DNA of 64,000 nt from an uncultured Eubacterium sp. (GTDB taxonomy: Bacteria > Bacillota > Clostridia > Lachnospirales > Lachnospiraceae): positions 19,632-83,631 of the forward strand of contig NZ_CAKRAS010000004.1 of NCBI RefSeq assembly GCF_934295145.1, in the 5' to 3' direction. Below are positions 25,499-33,416 of the stretch, in pieces. Each line of letters opens with the position of its first letter. The stretch's first letter is position 1. Position numbers and translations under genes: made by a program. Under the pieces are notes generated by a model that was not told where the DNA came from, searched no databases, and saw only the letters and a list, made by a program, of their open reading frames with translations.

Positions 25499-27670
25499 AT
25501 GAAAGACAAAATTTTTGGAATTTTGCAGAGGGTTGGACGATCCTTCATGCTGCCGATCGCAATTCTGCCGGTAGCCGGTCTGCTGCTTGGTATCGGCGGA
25601 TCTTTTACAAATGAAACAATGCTTGAAACTTACGGTCTGCTTGGTGTTATGGGACCGGGTACAGTACTGAACCAGATTTTGCAGGTTATGAATGCAGCCG
25701 GCAACATCATTTTCACGAATTTGCCGATCATATTTGCCATGGGTGTGGCCATCGGTATGGCAAAGAAAGAAAAAGCGGTTGCAGCGCTGGCAGCGGTTAT
25801 TGCGTTTTTTATCATGCATGCTTCCATCGGAGCATTGATCAATATCAAAGGCGGCGCTGAGACAATGCTGTCCGGTTCTGTGACAGATGTATGTGGTATC
25901 ACATCCTTACAGATGGGTGTATTTGGTGGTATCATCGTAGGTCTTGGTGTTGCAGCACTGCACAACCGTTTTTACAAAATCGAGCTTCCGCAGGTATTAT
26001 CTTTCTTTGGCGGAACCCGTTTTGTACCGATTATTTCCGGTATCGTATTTGTTGGTGTCGGAATCCTGATGTTCTTTGTATGGCCGGTGATCCAGTCCGG
26101 TATCTACGCACTTGGTGATCTCGTACTGAAGTCTGGTTACGCAGGTACATGGGTGTATGGTTTCCTTGAGCGTTTACTGCTTCCGTTTGGTCTGCATCAC
26201 GTATTTTATCTGCCATTCTGGCAGACAGGTGTGGGCGGAACACTCGAAGTTGGTGGAAAACTCATCGAAGGCGCACAGAACATCTTCTTTGCACAGTTAT
26301 CTGATCCGACCGTGGATCATTTCGCAGTATCTGCAACCAGATTTATGTCCGGTAAATTCCCGCTGATGATCTTTGGTCTGCCGGGAGCAGCACTTGCAAT
26401 GTACCGCACAGCAAAACCGGAAAAGAGAAAAGCTGTCGGTGGTTTATTACTTTCCGCAGCACTGACTTCCATGCTGACAGGTATCACTGAGCCGTTAGAG
26501 TTTACGTTCCTTTTTGTAGCACCGCTTCTGTATGGTATTCACTGCGTATTTGCAGGTCTGGCTTACATGCTGATGCATATTTGTAACGTTGGTGTCGGAA
26601 TGACATTCTCCGGCGGATTTATCGATCTGTTCCTCTTTGGTATCTTACAGGGCAACAAGAAAACAAGCTGGGTATGGGTAGTGATCGTCGGAATCGTATA
26701 CTTCATCGTATACTACTTCCTGTTTAGCTTCCTGATCAAGAAACTGAATCTGAAGACACCGGGCCGTGACGATACAGAAGAAGTAAAACTGTATACAAGA
26801 GCAGATGTCAATGCGAGAAAAGAAGGCGAAAATGGTGCCGCAGGGGATGATCCTGTTTCTGAGGGAATCCTGAAAGGTCTTGGCGGAAAGAAGAATATTT
26901 CTGACGTGGACTGCTGTGCAACAAGACTTCGTTGTACGGTATACAAACCGGAACTGGTAAACGATGCGATTTTGAAAGCAACCGGAGCTTCCGGCGTCGT
27001 TCATAAAGGAAACGGCGTTCAGATCATTTACGGACCGAAAGTAACGGTGATCAAATCCAATTTCGAGGATTATCTGGAGAAAGCTCCGAATGAGGAGATC
27101 AACACAAATGCACCGGCCGCTGAATCTGCACATACAGCAGACGACAGTGCAGCGGCAGAGGCAGCTGCTTCCAATGCAAATGAGCCAAAAGAAGTTGTAA
27201 AAGAGACAATCATCGTATCCAGCCCGATCACAGGTATCGCTGCTGATCTGGCAACTGCACCGGATGATGCTTTTGCAGGTAGAATGATGGGTGATGGCGC
27301 AGTGGTTACTCCGACAGCAGCAACGATCGTAGCACCGGAAGACGGACAGGTTATCTTTGTATTTGATACAAAGCATGCGATCGGATTTTTGACAGACAGC
27401 GGTTTATCTATGCTGCTTCACATCGGTATCGATACTGTAAATCTGGAAGGCAAAGGATTTACCTGCTTTGTAGAAAATGGACAGAGCGTGAAAAAAGGTG
27501 ACAAGATGCTGGAGATCGACATTGATTATCTGACCGCAAATGCTCCGTCACTTTGTTCTCCGATTCTGTGTACAGAGTTAGAGGATAATCAGAAAGTCAG
27601 ACTGCTGGCAGAGGGCGAGATCAAAGCCGGTGAGCCGTTATTTGCAGTAGACGTTTACGAAGAAGCGTAA
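25499..27670 (+). CDS. PTS sugar transporter EIICBA (glucose/N-acetylglucosamine family)
   Basis: 723 residues from ATG 25499 (GTGAGGA 7 nt upstream). EIIC (~1-415) opens with the family start GRSFMLPIAILPVAGLLLGIG and has GIT-EPLEFTFLF. EIIB (~440-525) carries phospho-Cys473 in CCATRLRC. EIIA (Crr type, ~570-720) carries phospho-His641 in LLHIGIDTV. An Ala/Glu-rich linker joins EIIB and EIIA. It imports and phosphorylates a hexose; glucose is most likely, but GlcNAc or maltose-type relatives cannot be excluded. Operon with ptsI; ptsH is not nearby. Confidence 0.92.
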   Translation: MKDKIFGILQRVGRSFMLPIAILPVAGLLLGIGGSFTNETMLETYGLLGVMGPGTVLNQILQVMNAAGNIIFTNLPIIFAMGVAIGMAKKEKAVAALAAVIAFFIMHASIGALINIKGGAETMLSGSVTDVCGITSLQMGVFGGIIVGLGVAALHNRFYKIELPQVLSFFGGTRFVPIISGIVFVGVGILMFFVWPVIQSGIYALGDLVLKSGYAGTWVYGFLERLLLPFGLHHVFYLPFWQTGVGGTLEVGGKLIEGAQNIFFAQLSDPTVDHFAVSATRFMSGKFPLMIFGLPGAALAMYRTAKPEKRKAVGGLLLSAALTSMLTGITEPLEFTFLFVAPLLYGIHCVFAGLAYMLMHICNVGVGMTFSGGFIDLFLFGILQGNKKTSWVWVVIVGIVYFIVYYFLFSFLIKKLNLKTPGRDDTEEVKLYTRADVNARKEGENGAAGDDPVSEGILKGLGGKKNISDVDCCATRLRCTVYKPELVNDAILKATGASGVVHKGNGVQIIYGPKVTVIKSNFEDYLEKAPNEEINTNAPAAESAHTADDSAAAEAAASNANEPKEVVKETIIVSSPITGIAADLATAPDDAFAGRMMGDGAVVTPTAATIVAPEDGQVIFVFDTKHAIGFLTDSGLSMLLHIGIDTVNLEGKGFTCFVENGQSVKKGDKMLEIDIDYLTANAPSLCSPILCTELEDNQKVRLLAEGEIKAGEPLFAVDVYEEA

Positions 27671-27679
27671 AAAAATTTG

Positions 27680-27722
27680 AAACAGCCTCTGGGGTGGAAA
27701 AACAAAAACCCCAGGCTGCTTC
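27680..27722 (+). other. Hairpin between PTS and ptsI genes
   Basis: GAAACAGCCTCTGGGGT pairs with ACCCCAGGCTGCTTC (one 2-nt bulge) but lacks a T run on this strand; likely a partial terminator or 3' stabiliser lowering ptsI relative to the transporter. Confidence 0.5.
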
Positions 27723-27787
27723 AATAAAGAGATTAAATGATAAAGTGAGAAATGAACCATCATCAGGGTAAGGATAAGGAGAACAGT

Positions 27788-29416
27788 ATGGCACAGGAAT
27801 ATAAAGGAAAATCCGTTTATAAAGGAATTGTTTTAGGACCGGTTGTAGTATTTAAGAAAAATGATGTACAGGTAAAACGGGGAAAAATCACTGATGCAGA
27901 AAGTGAGATCGCCCGCATGCAGGAAGCTGTAACAGCTTCACAGGAGCAGCTTCAGAAATTGTATGACAAGGCAGTGAAAGAAGTTGGCGAAGCCAGTGCA
28001 GCAATTTTTGAAGTGCATCAGATGATGCTGGAAGATGAGGATTATCAGGATGCAATCTGCAATATGATCCGCAACGAGATGGTAAATGCAGAATATGCGG
28101 TTGCTGTTACCGGAGACAATTTTGCAGAAATGTTTGCCAGCATGGATGATGATTACATGCAGGCGAGATCTGCGGATATCAGAGATATTTCCAACCGTCT
28201 GGTCCAGAACCTCTCCGGCAATGCACCGGTAGATATGAACGATATGGAACCGTCTATCATCGTGGCAGATGATCTGTCTCCGAGTGAGACCGTTCAGATG
28301 GACAAGGACAAAATCCTCGGATTTGTCACCGTACACGGTTCTACGAATTCCCATACTGCAATCCTTGCCCGGATGATGAATATTCCGGCGCTGATCGGTG
28401 TGCCGATGGATCTGGATGCGATGCAGAATGGCATGCAGGCAGTAGTTGATGGCTTTGAGGGCACATTTGTCGTAGAGCCTTCCGAGGAAGTGTGTGAGCA
28501 GACAAAAACACGCATGGCAGAGGAAGCGGAAAAGCAGCAGCTTCTGCAGCAGATGAAAGGCCAGGAAACGGTTACAAAAGATGGCAAAAAAGTGCATTTA
28601 TATGCAAATATCGGAAGTGTGTCCGACATTGCAAGTGTGCTGGACAATGATGCAGAAGGCGTTGGTCTGTTCCGAAGCGAATTTCTGTATCTTGGAAAAA
28701 CAGATTTCCCGACTGAAGAAGAACAGTTTGCAGCTTATAAGCAGGCGCTGCAGCTGATGGCTGGCAAAAAAGTGGTCATCCGTACGCTTGATATCGGTGC
28801 AGACAAACAGGTGGATTATTTTAATCTCGGTGAAGAGGAAAATCCTGCAATGGGTTACCGTGCAATCCGTATTTGCCTGAAACAGCCGGAAATTTTCAAA
28901 ACACAGCTTCGCGCATTACTTCGTGCAGCTGTCTATGGAAATCTGTCTGTCATGTATCCGATGATCACTTCTACGGAGGAAGTGGAGCAGATTTTTTCCA
29001 TTGTAGAAGAAGTGCGTGCTGAATTGGAAGCGGCAGAGATTCCGTACAAAATGCCGGAGCAGGGTGTCATGATCGAGACACCGGCAGCGGTTATGATCAG
29101 CGATGAACTGGCGCAGATGGTAGATTTCTTCAGTATCGGAACGAATGATCTGACACAGTACACATTGGCCATCGACCGTCAGAATGCGAAATTAGATGAT
29201 TTTTATAATGCATATCACAAAGCAATTTTACGCATGATCCGCATGGTTGTGGAAAATGCACACAAATATGGAAAATGGGCTGGTATCTGCGGTGAGCTTG
29301 GCGCAGACCTGGAACTGACAGATGCATTTATGGAAATGGGTGTGGATGAGCTTTCGGTAGCTCCGTCCATGGTTCTCAAAGTTCGTAAAAACATCTGTGA
29401 ATACACAGAAAAATAA
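27788..29416 (+). CDS. ptsI: PTS enzyme I (phosphoenolpyruvate-protein phosphotransferase)
   Basis: 542 residues from ATG 27788 (AAGGAG 6 nt upstream; 27752 is a weaker in-frame start). N-terminal HPr-binding domain, phospho-His189 in STNSHTAILAR, then the PEP-binding barrel (GVGLFRSEFLYL, DIGADKQVDYF, PMITSTEEVEQI, MIETPAAVMISDELA, FFSIGTNDLTQYTLAIDR, GICGEL). It passes phosphate from PEP to HPr and on to the EIICBA above. Confidence 0.97.
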   Translation: MAQEYKGKSVYKGIVLGPVVVFKKNDVQVKRGKITDAESEIARMQEAVTASQEQLQKLYDKAVKEVGEASAAIFEVHQMMLEDEDYQDAICNMIRNEMVNAEYAVAVTGDNFAEMFASMDDDYMQARSADIRDISNRLVQNLSGNAPVDMNDMEPSIIVADDLSPSETVQMDKDKILGFVTVHGSTNSHTAILARMMNIPALIGVPMDLDAMQNGMQAVVDGFEGTFVVEPSEEVCEQTKTRMAEEAEKQQLLQQMKGQETVTKDGKKVHLYANIGSVSDIASVLDNDAEGVGLFRSEFLYLGKTDFPTEEEQFAAYKQALQLMAGKKVVIRTLDIGADKQVDYFNLGEEENPAMGYRAIRICLKQPEIFKTQLRALLRAAVYGNLSVMYPMITSTEEVEQIFSIVEEVRAELEAAEIPYKMPEQGVMIETPAAVMISDELAQMVDFFSIGTNDLTQYTLAIDRQNAKLDDFYNAYHKAILRMIRMVVENAHKYGKWAGICGELGADLELTDAFMEMGVDELSVAPSMVLKVRKNICEYTEK

Positions 29417-29445
29417 ATATAAAAGCGAATGAAAAGCCGGAGCAG

Positions 29446-29493
29446 AAAAAGGGCAGCAGCAGATCCTGAGCGGATGTGTGGCTGCTCTTTTTT
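29446..29493 (+). terminator. Terminator after ptsI
   Basis: AAAAAGGGCAGC pairs with GCTGCTCTTTTTT across a 23-nt loop that contains a small GATCC/GGAT pairing. Confidence 0.8.
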
Positions 29494-29498
29494 GATTT

Positions 29499-29588
29499 GA
29501 TAGGAAATTACGATGAATTTCCTATCAAACAAAAGCACTTCGTGCAAACGATGCGCACTCGCACGAGAAGAGATTCTTGCTTTGCAAG
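29499..29588. repeat. Dispersed structured intergenic motif, copy at 29.5 kb
   Basis: Hairpins GATAGGAAATT-ACGATG-AATTTCCTATC (29499-29526), GCAC-TTC-GTGC (29535-29545) and CTTGC-TTT-GCAAG (29576-29588) in series. The first hairpin plus CAAACAAA-GCACTT recurs at 57000-57040. The last part resembles 340-385. No coding content. Confidence 0.65.
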
Positions 29589-29601
29589 CGTGCTCGGCGC
29601 G

Positions 29602-29669
29602 GGCAAGAAAGATGTGCTATTGATAATTTTAAACGCGTAAGTGTGAGATAGCACACTTTCTTGTTTTTT
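29602..29669 (+). terminator. Long-loop terminator upstream of licT
   Basis: CAAGAAAGATGTGCTAT pairs with ATAGCACACTTTCTTG (one bulge) across a ~27-nt loop, followed by TTTTTTG. It backs up the ptsI terminator or attenuates read-through into licT. Confidence 0.75.
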
Positions 29670-29680
29670 GTTTTGTGGGT

Positions 29681-29708
29681 TTGAAAATGTAGTGTTCTAT
29701 GCTAAAAT
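29681..29708 (+). promoter_or_regulatory. Probable licT promoter
   Basis: TTGAAA (29681-29686), 16-nt spacer, TAAAAT (29703-29708); about 100 nt before the start codon. Confidence 0.5.
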
Positions 29709-29811
29709 ACTTTTATCGCAGTTTGAGTTAAAACTCCCACTTTTGCAAGTGGCGAGTGATAGCAAGAATGACGAGGGCATTCTAAATTTAGTGGGAGAAG
29801 GAAGAAAAAAG

Positions 29812-30645
29812 ATGTATCGCATATGTAAAGTATTGAACCATAACGGGGTGATTGCTCTTGATATGAACGACAGCAAAGAGTACGTTCTGCTTGGAAAAGG
29901 TGTCGGATTTGGAAAGAAAGTAGGAGAGCGTTTTGAGCAGCCGGCAGATTGTACGGTGTATTCCTTACAGGAAACCACTTCACGGGGGGAACCGTCAGAA
30001 CTGATCAAATCCATCCAGCCGGAATATTTTCAGATAGCAAACCAGATTTTAAATGAGGCGGAAAGGCAGTTTGGAAAAATAGACCGGAGTATTTTATTCC
30101 CGATGGCAGACCATATCGCATTTGCAGTGCAGCGTCTGCAAAAAGGAGAACAGATTTCCAATCCGTTAACAGAAGATATCAAGACATTGTTTCATTCGGA
30201 ATTCAAAGTGGCATCCAGGATCCGACCGATTCTGAGAGAAGAAAAGGGCATTGAGATTGATGACGATGAAGTTGGCTATGTGGCATTACACATTCATTCA
30301 GCACTGGAAAAAGAATCTGTTTCCGTGTCTATGCAGATGGCGCAGGCGGTGCGTGACTGTGTGTCATTGATCGAGGATCAGCGCGGTATCCGGATCAATG
30401 TGATGTCCTTGAGTTACAACCGTCTGATGAACCATGTGAAATATATGGTTGCCCGGGTGCTCAAAGGAGAATCCCTGAAAGTCAATATGAACGATTACGT
30501 ACAGCATAATTTCCCGGAGTCCTATGAGCTGGCAACGACAGTCTGTGATCATCTCAGCCATGCATTGCACAAGCAGTTAGAGGAATTGGAAGTCGGGTAT
30601 CTGGCGATGCATATTGAACGCGTCAGTCAGGATGATGAAAGCTAG
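29812..30645 (+). CDS. licT: BglG/LicT-family transcription antiterminator
   Basis: 277 residues from ATG 29812 (GGGAGAAGGAAG upstream); the in-frame extension from 29668 overlaps the promoter. An N-terminal CAT RNA-binding domain (1-55, MYRICKVLNHNGVIALD, GKGVGFGKKVGE) is followed by PRD1 (~70-165) and PRD2 (~175-275) with regulatory His residues (DHIAFAVQRL, LHIHSAL, DHLSHAL, LAMHIERV). PTS-controlled phosphorylation of the PRDs would gate binding to the RAT at 25323. The exact sugar is unknown, so the symbol is by family. Confidence 0.92.
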   Translation: MYRICKVLNHNGVIALDMNDSKEYVLLGKGVGFGKKVGERFEQPADCTVYSLQETTSRGEPSELIKSIQPEYFQIANQILNEAERQFGKIDRSILFPMADHIAFAVQRLQKGEQISNPLTEDIKTLFHSEFKVASRIRPILREEKGIEIDDDEVGYVALHIHSALEKESVSVSMQMAQAVRDCVSLIEDQRGIRINVMSLSYNRLMNHVKYMVARVLKGESLKVNMNDYVQHNFPESYELATTVCDHLSHALHKQLEELEVGYLAMHIERVSQDDES

Positions 30646-30695
30646 AACACCTAAAAGATGTATGGGAGTTGTTTGAGGGGATTGGAATTTGCTAT

Positions 30696-30748
30696 AAAAG
30701 AAAGAACCGCAGACTGACATTGCATGTCAATCTGCGGTTCTTTCTTTT
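30696..30748. terminator. Bidirectional terminator between licT and the M42 peptidase gene
   Basis: AAAAGAAAGAACCGCAGA...TCTGCGGTTCTTTCTTTT, a 25-bp stem with one mismatch and a TGC loop; T runs on both strands serve the convergent genes. Confidence 0.95.
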
Positions 30749-31769
30749 ATTTTGTTAAATATGCATTTAAAAGCTCAAGTGTATTTTTTACACCATCTAC
30801 ATGAGAACGCTCATAGTTATGGGAGGCATAGACACCCGGACCGATCAGTCCGTGACGGATATCAAAACCGCCTCGCAGTGTTGCTTCCACGTCGGAACCA
30901 TAGTGCGGATATACGTCAATGGCATAATCGAGATCATTTGCTTTTGCAAGCTCGGACAGTTCTGTCACCAGATCGTAGTTATAAGGTCCGCCGGAGTCTT
31001 TGGCACAGATGGAAACCATGTGTTCCGTACAGGTGAGATCATCGCCGACACAGCCCATATCTACACAAAGCATTTCTTCCGTATCAGCAGGAATAAAACT
31101 TCCACCATGTCCGACTTCTTCATAAACGGTAAATAATAAGGAAACTTTGCGATTCAAAGTAAGTGCGCCATCAGCAACTTCTTTTGCAACGCCCAGAAGA
31201 ATAGCGGCAGAAAGTTTGTCATCCAGGAAACGGCTTTTAATATAACCACTTGAAGTTACGACCGTGCGCGGGTCCATTGCGATAAAATCACCGACCTGTA
31301 TGCCAAGTTCTTTCACATCTTTATCTGTGCTTACATTTTCGTCCAGAAGAATTTCCATATTTTCCTCTGTCGCTTCTACTTTCTGATCCGCTACGTGTGC
31401 GGACGGCTCCCTGTTTAATACGACACCGGTGTATATTTTTCCATCTCTTGTGTGCACGGTGCAGTTTTCACCGTCAGCAGTGCACCACTGATGTCCGCCG
31501 ATGGTAGTTGGGCGCAGGCGTCCGTTGCTTTTGATGGAACGCACCATTGCGCCAAGCGTATCCACATGGGCAGCAAGGATCAATGGACTTCCTTCCCCAC
31601 CGAGTGTTATAAGGATATTGCCCTTGCGGGAACATTCCGGCGTATATCCCATTTCTTCCAATGTGGAAATCAGATAGTGGCTCACTTCTTTTGTAAATCC
31701 TGACGGACTTGGAATAGAAGTCAGCTGCTTTAGCTGATCCGTAATAAAAGTAATAGTTGAATTTTCCAT
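30747..31769 (-). CDS. M42-family metallo-aminopeptidase (glutamyl aminopeptidase/FrvX-like)
   Basis: 340 residues; start ATG at 31769 with AAGGAG 7 nt upstream. Cytosolic zinc peptidase with the first metal ligand in LAAHVDTLG, the SRFLDDKLSAAILL bridging Asp, catalytic Glu-Glu in FTVYEEVGHGG, the Asp ligand in CVDMG and a C-terminal His in YASHNYERSHVDG. Such TET-type enzymes trim peptides; the opp operon and pepT nearby support a peptide-use role. Convergent with licT. Confidence 0.93.
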   Translation of the reverse strand: MENSTITFITDQLKQLTSIPSPSGFTKEVSHYLISTLEEMGYTPECSRKGNILITLGGEGSPLILAAHVDTLGAMVRSIKSNGRLRPTTIGGHQWCTADGENCTVHTRDGKIYTGVVLNREPSAHVADQKVEATEENMEILLDENVSTDKDVKELGIQVGDFIAMDPRTVVTSSGYIKSRFLDDKLSAAILLGVAKEVADGALTLNRKVSLLFTVYEEVGHGGSFIPADTEEMLCVDMGCVGDDLTCTEHMVSICAKDSGGPYNYDLVTELSELAKANDLDYAIDVYPHYGSDVEATLRGGFDIRHGLIGPGVYASHNYERSHVDGVKNTLELLNAYLTK

Positions 31770-31801
31770 AATCAAACTCCTTAATAGTATATTTTTGATC
31801 T

Positions 31802-31823
31802 GTATGAATTATATGATTCATAC
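31802..31823. promoter_or_regulatory. Palindrome in the M42 gene promoter region
   Basis: GTATGAAT-TATATG-ATTCATAC, perfect 8-bp arms; on the minus strand it overlaps a TATAAT-like -10 about 40 nt before the start. Candidate operator. Confidence 0.5.
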
Positions 31824-31889
31824 ATTTATAGCAAAGTAGTTTTCTCTGTTATTCTATAACGAAATAGAAAATAATTCCAGTACAAAAAT

Positions 31890-31991
31890 AGGGCAGCGTC
31901 AGCTATGGCACAGTATGGAGTGAACGAAATGTGGTGGTATAGGGCAGCGTCAGCTGCGGCACCGTTTGGAGTGGATGAAATGCGGAGGCTG
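31890..31991. repeat. Two 51-bp tandem repeat units
   Basis: Units start at 31890 and 31941, each opening AGGGCAGCGTCAGCT. They share GGCAC, TTTGGAGTG-like and GAAATG blocks and run into the structured element that follows. Confidence 0.7.
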
Positions 31992-32180
31992 GCAGGAGGA
32001 CATGCACAAAGGACGGTAGGGCATTTTTCGTTGCAGGAGCGAGCATAGCCTGCCTCCGGGAGTGTGTCTGAGCACGCTGTTTTTGCGTGCGAGTTCGCAG
32101 GAGGAGGCGGAGATAAGCGGCGCAGCGTATGCAGAAAAATGTCCGTGTCCGTGTGCATGTCCTCTGCCAGCCCCCATTTC
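31977..32180 (-). ncRNA. Structured dispersed intergenic element, copy 1
   Basis: About 204 bp, inverted relative to copy 2 at 38780. Terminal arms GAAATG..GGCTGGCAG..AGGACATGCACA (31977-32010 and 32149-32180) pair with each other. The core contains stems GCCTCC (32052-32057) with GGAGGC (32103-32108) and CACGC (32073-32077) with GCGTG (32085-32089). Conserved unpaired blocks read, on the minus strand, CGCTGCGCCGCTTATCTCCG and CTATGCTCGCTCC. Stem bases differ from copy 2 with compensation, so an RNA or folded-DNA role is likely. Strand is set by alignment, not by a known promoter. The stretch 32181-32345 is AT-rich with no gene seen. Confidence 0.65.
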
Positions 32181-32345
32181 AGGAAGGTAAAATTATACAA
32201 AAAAACCGGATTTTTCAGTACTGACTTTTGCCTGTTTTTACTTTATTATGGAAAAAAATCTGTAAAATATGGACAAAAGGAGGAAAAATGTACGCGTATC
32301 AAAAACAGCTGTCCGAAAAATAAATACAAAAAACAGCTATTTTGG

Positions 32346-32374
32346 TTGACCATTATGTAAAAAACGGGTATAAT
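32346..32374 (+). promoter_or_regulatory. opp operon promoter
   Basis: TTGACC (32346-32351), 17-nt spacer, TATAAT (32369-32374). Confidence 0.85.
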
Positions 32375-32381
32375 ATAGAAT

Positions 32382-32393
32382 ATTGTCGACAAT
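32382..32393. promoter_or_regulatory. GntR/FCD-type operator candidate at the opp promoter
   Basis: Perfect palindrome ATTGTCGACAAT just downstream of the -10, at the expected transcription start. TTGTnnACAA-like sites are typical of FadR/FCD GntR regulators, and one is encoded at 40478. Confidence 0.6.
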
Positions 32394-32472
32394 TTACAAT
32401 AGTAAAGTATTAGAGAATGTACAAATTGGCGACAGCGTGACGTATGAGAATGAGAGAGGAAAGGTGTAAAAA

Positions 32473-33414
32473 ATGGCAAAGTACACAGTACGAAGAGTCT
32501 TAATGGCGATTGTTACGGTGCTGGTAGTTGCATGTGTTACGTTTTTCTTGATGAATGCAATCCCGGGAAATCCGTGGTTATCTGAGAAAACTCCGACACA
32601 GGCCACCATCGACGCTTTAAATGCTAAATACGGACTTGACCAGCCCCTGATCGTTCAGTTGGGCAAATATCTCGGAAATCTTTTTCACGGAGATTTCGGT
32701 ACATCAATCAAAATGCAGAAAAACCGTGCAGTTTTGGATATCATCAAAGACATGTTCCCGGTTTCTGCAAAAATCGGCGTGTTTGCGCTTTTATGGGCAA
32801 TTGCAGTCGGACTTCCGCTTGGATGTCTGGCAGCTTACAAAAGAGGTACATGGGTAGACAGCTTCCTTAGAGTTGTATGTACAATCGGTATCTCCATGCC
32901 TGGATTTGTAGTGGCAACAATGTTACTGCATACATTATGTGGGGGTATTCCGGGAGTAAAAGTTTTCCCGGCATTATTTGACGGAACACCAAAGAGTTAT
33001 GTCCTGCCATGTCTGGCACTGGGATTTTACCCGATGTGTTATCTGTCACGACAGACCAGAACAGCAATGCTGGATTCCATCAATCAGGAATATATTAAGA
33101 CAGCACGTGCAAAAGGTCTGAAAAACAACAAGATTATTTTCAAACATGCACTGAGAAATGCACTGATCCCGGTTATTACTTACCTGGGACCGCAGATTGC
33201 ATTTACACTGTGCGGCGGTATGGTTGTTGAACAGGTATTTTCCATCCCGGGACTGGGCCGTTACTTTATCCAGGCTATCCAGACCCGTGATTATCCGTTG
33301 ATCATGGGAACCACTATTTTCCTGGCTTCCTTCATCATCATCATGAACCTGATTGTTGACCTGTGCTACAAACTGGTAGACCCGCGTATCAATCTGGCGA
33401 AGGGAGGAAATTAA
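32473..33414 (+). CDS. oppB: Oligopeptide ABC transporter permease OppB
   Basis: 313 residues, six membrane helices. DppB/OppB-type start YTVRRVLMAIVTVLVVACVTFFLMNAIPGNPW, and the EAA loop with SINQEYIKTARAKGLKNNKIIFKHALRNALIPVITYLG that contacts the ATPases. First gene of oppBCDFA; AGGAAAGGTG about 8 nt upstream. Peptide specificity cannot be read. Confidence 0.95.
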   Translation: MAKYTVRRVLMAIVTVLVVACVTFFLMNAIPGNPWLSEKTPTQATIDALNAKYGLDQPLIVQLGKYLGNLFHGDFGTSIKMQKNRAVLDIIKDMFPVSAKIGVFALLWAIAVGLPLGCLAAYKRGTWVDSFLRVVCTIGISMPGFVVATMLLHTLCGGIPGVKVFPALFDGTPKSYVLPCLALGFYPMCYLSRQTRTAMLDSINQEYIKTARAKGLKNNKIIFKHALRNALIPVITYLGPQIAFTLCGGMVVEQVFSIPGLGRYFIQAIQTRDYPLIMGTTIFLASFIIIMNLIVDLCYKLVDPRINLAKGGN

Positions 33415-33416
33415 GC

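Noticed and set aside
26645..27376. 243-codon minus-strand frame.
   Set aside because: Antisense of the PTS EIIB/EIIA region, Cys/Arg-rich, no start site.
31826..32200. A 124-codon minus-strand frame similar to a 113-codon plus-strand frame at 38726-39067 (shared LRRLSP...SDTL...YARS...CPTVL).
   Set aside because: Similarity follows the structured repeat; changes fall in paired stems and are mostly amino-acid changing, start sites lack ribosome binding sites, and the frames run into unrelated flanks. Not a protein family.
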